A stretch of 48,290 nucleotides of DNA from assembly GCA_030684555.1 (NCBI GenBank), contig JAUXVN010000145.1, positions 1-48,290 on the forward strand, given 5' to 3'. The notes below the pieces were generated by a model. The model was given only the letters and a program-made list of their open reading frames with translations. It did not search any database and was not told the DNA's origin. The position numbers were made by a program, and so were the translations under genes. Below are positions 42,355 through 48,290 of this stretch, in pieces (the stretch's first letter is position 1; each line of letters starts with the position of its first letter). This DNA comes from Ignavibacteria bacterium. Lineage in GTDB: Bacteria > Bacteroidota > Ignavibacteria > Ignavibacteriales > Ignavibacteriaceae.

Positions 42355-43746
42355 ATGGAAAACATTTATAAGAAAATTGAAAAAGATCTTCATTCATTAT
42401 CAACAGATGAACGAAACGAAATTTTATCTCGATTAAGGAAAGAAGTTGATTTTGTTGATAAAGAACTTGTTAGACTTCTTAGTAAGAGAACTCTCCACTC
42501 GGTTTTAATCGGAAGAGTGAAAAGATCTATGGGACTTGCAACCTATTCACCGCAACGTGAAAAAGATGTAAGTAAAAAAGTTAGTTCATTTGCTGAAGAA
42601 CCACTTAGACCCGAGGCTGTGTTAAGAATCTATGAACGTATACTTGATGAATCGAGAGCAATTCAAAGAGAGGAAGCGAACAAAGGCAATTTGTATAAAA
42701 TATTTAATTCAAGAGATAGAATTCCATTTAATAAATTATTATCAAGAAAAGAATTCCTGATTGTATTTTTTCTGTTCATTTCATTAATGACCTGGTTTTA
42801 TTGGATATTCTTTTCACCTAATTATTACAGCGGAGAAGAACCAAAAGTTATTAAAATTACTAAGGGAATGTCTTTCGGACAAGTAACTGATACTTTAATT
42901 GCTAACGATGTTGTAAAAAGTAAAATTGCTTTTAAAATTGCGGGATTCATTTACGATGCTGAATCTAATATTAAGTCAGCTAGATATAAGATACCGAATG
43001 GCTTAAGTTATCTTGATCTTCTTGATATGCTGAAAGAAGGGAGAGGTGATCAACTTCGTGAAGTCAAAATTTATAATGGGATTTCGTTAAAAGGTCTTCA
43101 GAAGAAACTTAAAGCGGAAAATATAATTCTTAACAATAACATTGATAGTCTTCTAAAATCTCAAACAACTATCCGAACATTCGACCCAATAATCAAATCA
43201 CTTGAAGGCTACTTTCTCCCCGGATATTATCATTTCTATGAAAATTCAGAAACGTTAGAGATATTGCAAATAATGAATGATTCACTTAGAGTATTTATTT
43301 CTGATACATTGATTAGTACAATCAAACGAAAAGGTTTATCAATTCATAGCGTACTCACAATGGCATCTATTATTGAGGGTGAAACTAATTTAACGGAAGA
43401 AATGCCTACCATCTCAGGTGTTTATTATAATCGCTTAAAAATTGGGATGAGACTGCAAGCCGATCCAACACTTCAATATTTGCAAGAGGGGGGATGGAAA
43501 AGATTATTATATTCTGATCTCAAAATTGATAGTCCATATAATACTTACAAGTACATTGGATTGCCTCCCGGTCCAATTAATAATCCCGGGAAGCAAGCAA
43601 TTTTGGCTGCGATTTTCCCTCAAGATAATAACTATATATTTTTTGTGGCAAACGGTATGGGGGGGCATATGTTTGCAAGAAATTATTCTGAACATTTAAA
43701 AAACGTAAGTGAATATCGAAAATGGTTAAAGACTCAAAAAAAATAA
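42355..43746 (+). CDS. mltG: chorismate mutase domain fused to MltG-type endolytic transglycosylase
   Basis: 463-residue fusion. Residues about 20-105 are an AroQ-type chorismate mutase: LRKEVDFVDKELVRLLSKR, IGRVK, YSPQREKD, and IYERILDESRAIQ. By alignment to the E. coli enzyme, R28, R45, K56, R68, E69, S100 and Q104 match the active-site R11, R28, K39, R51, E52, S84 and Q88; the residue matching D48 is S65. A membrane helix (about 133-155) leads to the periplasmic MltG domain with catalytic E341 in MASIIEGETN, GVYYNRLKIGMRLQADPT and the DSPYNTYKYIGLPPGPI motif. MltG cuts nascent glycan strands. The mutase would face the cytoplasm. One uninterrupted frame; the next gene overlaps by 25 bases. 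Confidence 0.88.
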   Translation: MENIYKKIEKDLHSLSTDERNEILSRLRKEVDFVDKELVRLLSKRTLHSVLIGRVKRSMGLATYSPQREKDVSKKVSSFAEEPLRPEAVLRIYERILDESRAIQREEANKGNLYKIFNSRDRIPFNKLLSRKEFLIVFFLFISLMTWFYWIFFSPNYYSGEEPKVIKITKGMSFGQVTDTLIANDVVKSKIAFKIAGFIYDAESNIKSARYKIPNGLSYLDLLDMLKEGRGDQLREVKIYNGISLKGLQKKLKAENIILNNNIDSLLKSQTTIRTFDPIIKSLEGYFLPGYYHFYENSETLEILQIMNDSLRVFISDTLISTIKRKGLSIHSVLTMASIIEGETNLTEEMPTISGVYYNRLKIGMRLQADPTLQYLQEGGWKRLLYSDLKIDSPYNTYKYIGLPPGPINNPGKQAILAAIFPQDNNYIFFVANGMGGHMFARNYSEHLKNVSEYRKWLKTQKK

Positions 43747-45410
43747 TTATTCTAATCTTAACTTTGATTAGTATGATGTTAGTCGGTTGTGCAAATCAAT
43801 TACCGCCCGGAGGTGGAGAAATTGATTTAATTCCACCTGAAATTATTTATGTCCTTCCCGAATCAGGAACTACTAATTATAAAGAAGCATTCATAGAATT
43901 TGAATTTTCAGAATATGTAGATAAGAGAAGTTTTAAAGAAGCGGTTTTTATTTCACCTTCAATTGATGGAGATTTAGAAATTAACTGGAGTGGTACGGGA
44001 TGCAGAATCTATTTCCCTTCCAAGTTAAAAGAAAATATTACTTATACTATAACGATAGGGACAGATGTAGTCGATTTCAATAATAAAAATAGAATGGCGG
44101 AATCTTTTAATTTAGTTTTCTCGACCGGTGAAAAAATTGATTACCGTCGTATTGAAGGGAATGTATATTTTGAGAAACCTAATGGCATTATGCTGTTTGC
44201 CTATAAGATTGAAGATCACGATACAATAAATCCATCCAAAGTTAAACCTGATTATGTTTCACAATCAGGAGATTTAGGGCAATACTCAATAGCGGGTTTA
44301 GCAAAAGGAAGTTATAGGGTTTTTGCAGTTAAAGATGAATATAAAGATTTTCTTTTCCAGGCAGAACAAGATCTGGTGGGTGTTCCGACACAAGATGTTT
44401 ATTTATCAGAGGAAGATTCATTATTCTCAGGATTGAACTTCTACTTATCCAAAATTGATACGATAAAACCAAGAATACTCTCTGCACTAATGACTGACAG
44501 AAATCATATTCTATTGGGTTTTAGTGAAGAAATTGATCTTACAAAATTATCAAAAGAAAATTTTAAGTTTGTCGATTCAACAGAAAATCTTGAATACAAG
44601 TTGAGGCATATCTATAAGGGAAGAACCAAAGTTAACGAGGCTGTTGTCACATTATCAGACTCTTTACCTATTGAAAACAGAATTTATTTAATCGTAAATA
44701 ATTTTCACGATCTGATTGGAAATATTAGTAAATATGATTACACAGAAGTCACTGTTTATGATAAGTTAGACACAACATCAGTTATGCTAGTATCTACAAC
44801 ACCAGATCGTGGTAATGATCAAGTTGATTTTATCGATACGAAAATATTATTCTCTTTTGATGATGCATTTGATATTGACCCTGTAAGAAAAGGAATAACT
44901 TTCTCAGATACTAGCAAACAAAATTTACAATTTGACGTTGAGCGAATTGATGATGCTTCTTTTTATTTCATTCCCAAAAATCAGTTGAAACCACAAACTT
45001 TTTATAACATCAATATAAATTTTAACTATTTTAAAGATGTCGCAGGTAATTCGATTGATTCAATTTATCTCTATAATTTCAAAACATTTAATGGACAAAA
45101 TTTTACAGGATTATCAGGTTCGGTTATTTATGTAGAGCTTGACAAGAATCCAATTTTGGTTTTAGAGGATATTAAAGATAAAAATAACACGTATAGATTG
45201 AATCTTACCAAATCAAAATTTGAATTTGCAAGAGTTAAACCAGGTGAGTACAAAATTTCTTGTTTTTATGATGAGAATAAAGATGGAAAGTACTCTTATG
45301 GTTTTCCGTATGAGTTTATTCCGGCAGAGAAATTTTTTATTTCCACAGCAGACTTGAATTTGCCACCACGCTGGTCGGTAAGTGATTTTGAGTTTGTTAT
45401 TATAAGATAA
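43722..45410 (+). CDS. Ig-like domain lipoprotein (Big_5-type)
   Basis: 562-residue lipoprotein. A signal peptide (KIIILILTLISMML) ends in the lipobox LVGC. The first module, directly after it (LPPGGGEIDLIPPEIIYVLPESG, given in part, through YTITIGTDVVDFNNKNRM), is the SbsA/Big_5 Ig-like domain common in Bacteroidota; a related module recurs near residues 355-455 (VSTTPDRGNDQVDF through FKTFNG). The C terminus (GEYKISCFYDENKDGKYSYG) resembles a carboxypeptidase-regulatory-like fold. Substrate and partners are unknown; a cell-surface role is likely. It overlaps mltG by 25 bases, so co-expression is likely. No obvious terminator follows. Confidence 0.82.
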   Translation: MVKDSKKIIILILTLISMMLVGCANQLPPGGGEIDLIPPEIIYVLPESGTTNYKEAFIEFEFSEYVDKRSFKEAVFISPSIDGDLEINWSGTGCRIYFPSKLKENITYTITIGTDVVDFNNKNRMAESFNLVFSTGEKIDYRRIEGNVYFEKPNGIMLFAYKIEDHDTINPSKVKPDYVSQSGDLGQYSIAGLAKGSYRVFAVKDEYKDFLFQAEQDLVGVPTQDVYLSEEDSLFSGLNFYLSKIDTIKPRILSALMTDRNHILLGFSEEIDLTKLSKENFKFVDSTENLEYKLRHIYKGRTKVNEAVVTLSDSLPIENRIYLIVNNFHDLIGNISKYDYTEVTVYDKLDTTSVMLVSTTPDRGNDQVDFIDTKILFSFDDAFDIDPVRKGITFSDTSKQNLQFDVERIDDASFYFIPKNQLKPQTFYNININFNYFKDVAGNSIDSIYLYNFKTFNGQNFTGLSGSVIYVELDKNPILVLEDIKDKNNTYRLNLTKSKFEFARVKPGEYKISCFYDENKDGKYSYGFPYEFIPAEKFFISTADLNLPPRWSVSDFEFVIIR

Positions 45411-45867
45411 AAAGCTGTCGTATTGTAAACTAAACCCGTTAAATAAAATTCCAGAATTTTAGTTACTTATTAAATAATACTGCCAATCGTAAATAAAACC
45501 ACGTATTCTGAAACTCATCAATATTTATTTACTTCTAAAATCTCCACCTTTGCATTGGTGTTTATAGTTTAAATTGGAGAAGTCAATCATTACAGAAATG
45601 GGCTGACTGAGTCATTTGACTTGATACTCGTTATTGGACTTACTCTCACCGTAATATTTTATTCCACAAGTGCCAAAAACTAATAATGATGTTACACAAT
45701 AATATTTGCAAAGTTTCATTCAGAATTGAAGTCGGGTGGGGATTAACCTCACATTTTTCAACTTACGAGATTTTCAAGAGATAAAAAAAATTAGCTCACT
45801 GTTGACTTTTAAAAATAACCTTCATATAATTATACCTAAAATAATAATTATTATAATAATAATAAAA
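45411..45867 (+). other. intergenic region before the P-loop ATPase gene
   Basis: 457 bases without a supported gene. An open frame extends back to 45736, but its first 44 codons cover the promoter and an AAT-type triplet run (about 45838-45866) that would encode eight isoleucines in a row, so they are untranslated. The only clear element is the promoter at 45802-45830. Confidence 0.65.
45802..45830 (+). promoter_or_regulatory. consensus sigma70-type promoter
   Basis: TTGACT (45802-45807), a 17-base spacer and TATAAT (45825-45830) match the classical -35/-10 consensus at 11 of 12 positions. The transcript should begin near 45837, about 30 bases before the ATG at 45868, which supports that start. 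Confidence 0.65.
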
Positions 45868-47322
45868 ATGCAATTTTATCTTCGAGAAAAAGAACTAAAA
45901 CAATTAGTGAATGTAGTTGATGATAAACATCAAGAGAGTAAGTTCATTATAGTCTCCGGTAGTAGAAAAGTAGGCAAGACTACATTAGTAAATACTCTTG
46001 TGAAACAAAAGAATGGGATTTACATTACTATCAGTGCAAAAAGCAGTTCAATGCAGTTGAATGATATAAGTGATTACTTGCGTGAAATTAATCCCCCCGG
46101 AACCTTCATCCCGAGATTTGAAAATTGGAAGCATCTGTTTGAGTATTTTTTTATGCTTGCACATGAAAAGTCGGTTATTGTTGTTCTTGATGAATTTCAT
46201 AACCTTTGTAATATCGATTCGGATGTATTTATCGACTTTAGGACAGTCTGGGACATACATGCTTCTAAATCTAAGTTATGTTTAATCTCTGTTACTTATG
46301 ATCTCAACTTTATTAAAATGAACTTCCATAATGAAGATAGTCCTTTATATAGAATCATGAATTTTTCTTTACGGCTTACTCCATTCACACTGATTGATGT
46401 CATATCATTATTCAAATTGAATAAATCGAACATTCCGATAAATGAAATTATAGATCTATATATTGTATTTGGCGGGTATCCCAAATATTACCATTTGTTT
46501 GATTTATTTAATCTTTGGGATAAAAACCTCCAGGAGATTCTCAGAATTCTTGTTTTTCAAGCTTATGCTCCACTTGCAAATGAACTTAACGATATTATTA
46601 TCAATCTTTTCACACGAGAGAATAAGGTATATATTTCAGTTCTTCAATCAATAGCACTTAACAACCATACAATAACTCACATTGCAGATAGCATAAATAT
46701 TAAAGCAACTACCTTATCTAAATATCTTTTAGAACTAGAGAAAAAGAAACATATAATCAAAAGAAAACAGCCGATTAATGTTTCATATGTGGAGAATTCC
46801 AAATTCGGTATGTATTACATAAGTAGTTATTTCGAAAACTTTTGGTTCAGGTTTATTCAACCGGATATAATAAGTTTCGAAAATGGACAGTATGATAGAA
46901 TGCTTCAAAATATCAGTCAAAACTTTGATGAGTATCGTAAACAAAGGATACCATTAGTAATTAGAGAATTAATGCAATATTCCAAGGAGATTGAAAACCT
47001 AAATGCTATTTTCCCTTATGATGTAACATCTGTGGGCTCTTTATGGAATCGTAAAAAGATGGTAGACATTGTTGCGATTAACGACGAAAAGAAAAAACTT
47101 CTTCTTGGATCTGTTTATACCGGAAATAGCACCATGAAAGTTGAAACAATCAATGAACTTTTTTCGACTATGACTGAATTTGAAAAACAATTTGTTGGTT
47201 ATGAAATTAGAAAAGTATTATTCCATAACTCAACTATTAGTCTTGATTTGTGGAACCAATTAAAAGATAAAAACCAAAACATTTTTTCTTACTCAAAATT
47301 ATTAAAGCAAATTTATGATTAG
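45868..47322 (+). CDS. archaeal-type P-loop ATPase with DUF234-like C terminus
   Basis: 484-residue ATPase of the family that pairs an archaeal-type AAA/STAND module (PF01637-like) with DUF234. Walker A is GSRKVGKTT (G31-T39) and Walker B is VVLDEFHNL (D108, E109). A winged-helix segment follows (about residues 265-315, HITHIADSINIKATTLSKYL). The C-terminal VDIVAINDEKKKLLLG matches the nuclease-like fold of DUF234, but where relatives have a GExK-type motif this one has GSVY, so the nuclease-like site looks dead. The function of the family is unknown. It stands alone, between core genes and an IS junction, and may have been acquired. No Shine-Dalgarno is visible before the ATG. Confidence 0.75.
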   Translation: MQFYLREKELKQLVNVVDDKHQESKFIIVSGSRKVGKTTLVNTLVKQKNGIYITISAKSSSMQLNDISDYLREINPPGTFIPRFENWKHLFEYFFMLAHEKSVIVVLDEFHNLCNIDSDVFIDFRTVWDIHASKSKLCLISVTYDLNFIKMNFHNEDSPLYRIMNFSLRLTPFTLIDVISLFKLNKSNIPINEIIDLYIVFGGYPKYYHLFDLFNLWDKNLQEILRILVFQAYAPLANELNDIIINLFTRENKVYISVLQSIALNNHTITHIADSINIKATTLSKYLLELEKKKHIIKRKQPINVSYVENSKFGMYYISSYFENFWFRFIQPDIISFENGQYDRMLQNISQNFDEYRKQRIPLVIRELMQYSKEIENLNAIFPYDVTSVGSLWNRKKMVDIVAINDEKKKLLLGSVYTGNSTMKVETINELFSTMTEFEKQFVGYEIRKVLFHNSTISLDLWNQLKDKNQNIFSYSKLLKQIYD

Positions 47323-47363
47323 ATTATTTAAAACTTATCTCATTGTGTTCAGGCTCCGGTAAT

Positions 47364-48092
47364 ATGGAACAACTCCAAAATAGAATTTCGATCAAATTCT
47401 TGAATAGTTATGAAGCTCATTACGGTTATACTTTCATTAAAAAATCGATTGATATCTCTCTTTCATTAATTCTTCTAATCCTTCTATTTCCGCTCCTTCT
47501 GTTGATATTATTTATTGTGTCTGTCGAGACTAAAGAAAATCCACTCTTTATTCAAAAACGGGGATTGACATTGACTGGAAAAATATTCCATATCTATAAA
47601 ATTAGGACTCTTAAATCTGAACATCACAAAAAAAATATTCATAGTGAAACTGTTTTTATAAAACCCGATTACTACACAGCTCTGACGATTTCAGGAAAAT
47701 TCTTACGCAGAACAGGTCTGGATGAATTACCGCAACTTATTAATGTGCTTCTCGGCGATATGTCCTTTATAGGTCCAAGACCATTATCATTACACGACCT
47801 TAACCTACTTCAAAAAAACGAATACAATCTTTATAGAAGGAGAGAAAATATTAAATCTATTCCCGGTATTTCCGGCTACTGGCAGATTTTTGGCAACAGA
47901 AACGCCGGTCTGAAAAACTTAATTGAACTTGACGAATATTATGATTCGAACAAATGTATTAACCTGGATATTTTTTTAATGATGTTGACAATCCCGGTTG
48001 TTCTTTTTGGTAAGCATAGTGATGCAATTGCAAATAGCGAAACAAATAAAAAGTATGCTACAACCCCAGACTTCAGTCTGAGAAAGAAATAA
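47364..48092 (+). CDS. bacterial sugar-phosphate transferase (PglC/WcaJ-type)
   Basis: 242-residue monotopic phosphoglycosyl transferase that moves a sugar phosphate to undecaprenyl phosphate to begin a polysaccharide. A hydrophobic segment (ISLSLILLILLFPLLLLILF) is followed by KIFHIYKIRT, the catalytic Asp-Glu in RTGLDELPQLINV, GDMSFIGPRPL and PGISGYWQIFGN. Relatives of WcaJ have extra N-terminal helices; this is the short form. A TTG at 47343 could add seven residues, but the ATG at 47364 gives a cleaner start. The last 12 residues (YATTPDFSLRKK) are encoded by the palindromic repeat downstream, so the native C terminus was probably altered. No other polysaccharide gene is visible, but the locus may continue beyond the IS. 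Confidence 0.88.
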   Translation: MEQLQNRISIKFLNSYEAHYGYTFIKKSIDISLSLILLILLFPLLLLILFIVSVETKENPLFIQKRGLTLTGKIFHIYKIRTLKSEHHKKNIHSETVFIKPDYYTALTISGKFLRRTGLDELPQLINVLLGDMSFIGPRPLSLHDLNLLQKNEYNLYRRRENIKSIPGISGYWQIFGNRNAGLKNLIELDEYYDSNKCINLDIFLMMLTIPVVLFGKHSDAIANSETNKKYATTPDFSLRKK

Positions 48093-48150
48093 TGCAACAA
48101 CCCCAGACTTTAGTCTGGGAGCAAAAAGAATGCAACAACCCCAGACTTTA
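48057..48150. repeat. three tandem copies of a palindromic repeat
   Basis: Copies start at 48057, 48094 and 48132 (periods 37 and 38). Each reads GCAACAACCCCAGACTTT or nearly so, and the first two continue as AGTCTG, giving the palindrome CCAGACT-TT-AGTCTGG (copy 1 has TC in the loop). Copy 3 is cut at 48150 in the palindrome centre by foreign sequence. The pattern resembles REP-type intergenic repeats. Confidence 0.75.
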
Positions 48151-48290
48151 GAGGCTGTGTGAAAAATATTAGTCAAGCAGTACAAAAATAATATGAATGT
48201 AGAAAAGAAATCAATAATTTTGCAAGAAAAATTTTGGTTAGAAAATGAAATACATAGAGTCGGCCGATAGACAACAATACCAACTGATGA
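48151..48290 (+). mobile_element. 5' end of an insertion sequence (IS1182-like), truncated by window edge
   Basis: Repeat copy 3 breaks off at 48150 and GAGGCTGTGTGAAAAA begins, a sequence of the kind found at the ends of IS1182/IS5-type elements. A transposase-like start codon follows 95 bases later. The junction within an otherwise regular repeat is direct evidence of insertion. The other end is outside the window. Confidence 0.55.
48245..48290 (+). CDS. transposase N terminus (partial)
   Basis: Only 15 codons are present: MKYIESADRQQYQLM. The opening MKYI-x3-DR-x-Q is similar to IS1182-family transposases, where it precedes the SLDDLI-type segment. The gene runs off the right edge. An earlier ATG at 48193 leads to a stop after 25 codons and is not the transposase start. 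Confidence 0.5.
   Translation, partial: MKYIESADRQQYQLM

Noticed and set aside
45736-45867. 44-residue N-terminal extension of the P-loop ATPase
   Set aside because: It would run through the promoter and an AAT repeat giving eight Ile in a row; the domain starts after ATG 45868.
48057-48150. CRISPR array
   Set aside because: Only three copies, the spacers are about 10-14 bases and not unique-sized, the repeat is a near-perfect palindrome, and no cas gene is near.

Overview
The window is low-GC DNA from a bacterium of the Bacteroidota/Chlorobiota assemblage. I infer the class Ignavibacteria (Ignavibacterium/Melioribacter-like), but no rRNA gene is present to prove it. The clues are a type IX secretion (T9SS) C-terminal sorting domain at the left edge, a PorX response regulator with a PglZ domain, a fused CcoN-CcoO subunit in a cbb3 oxidase operon, and a trimeric HydABC-type [FeFe] hydrogenase. 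Together they suggest a facultative anaerobe that ferments or cycles H2 and also respires oxygen at low tension. Start signals are mixed: many genes have Shine-Dalgarno motifs, and several use TTG, GTG or, for infC, ATT.

Layout: 1-2.7 kb holds the end of a T9SS-exported protein, a TPR lipoprotein and an exported amidohydrolase. 2.7-7.4 kb holds hydCBA behind a long leader with two related palindromes. 7.5-10.8 kb holds a lipoprotein and outer-membrane-protein pair of unknown function. 10.8-19.5 kb is a cytochrome cbb3 oxidase operon with structural subunits (ccoNO, ccoQ, ccoP) and assembly factors (ccoI, ccoS, ccoG, ccoH, a TauE/DsbD_2-like membrane protein), preceded by a strong nested inverted repeat. 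19.6-26.2 kb holds porX, tsaE, tsaB, a DUF1573 protein, accD and panC, facing coaX and birA on the minus strand. 26.2-29.4 kb is a heat-shock block (hsp20, dnaK, hsp20).

29.5-38.8 kb is core information processing: tRNA-Leu, tRNA-Val, thrS, infC, rpmI, rplT, pheS, pheT, a coiled-coil protein, zapA, a probable 6S RNA, and rny. 38.9-45.4 kb holds coaE, pheA, a proline dehydrogenase, tsaD, an MltG-type lytic transglycosylase fused to a chorismate mutase domain, and an Ig-like lipoprotein. The last 3 kb is accessory: an archaeal-type P-loop ATPase gene behind a textbook sigma70 promoter, a sugar-phosphate transferase, three copies of a palindromic repeat, and the start of an insertion sequence that interrupts the third copy.

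Functional links: HydABC and the cbb3 oxidase cover anaerobic and microaerobic redox. tsaB, tsaE and tsaD supply tRNA t6A modification. panC, coaX and coaE are three steps of CoA synthesis. accD and birA serve biotin-dependent fatty acid synthesis. pheA plus the fused mutase domain could provide both enzymes from chorismate to phenylpyruvate. The observations most worth following are the chorismate mutase-MltG fusion, the cysteine-less N-terminal domain of HydB, the operator-like palindromes before hydCBA, the nested hairpin before ccoI, and the IS/repeat junction at the right edge. I did not find a clearly novel multi-gene defence or mobile system.
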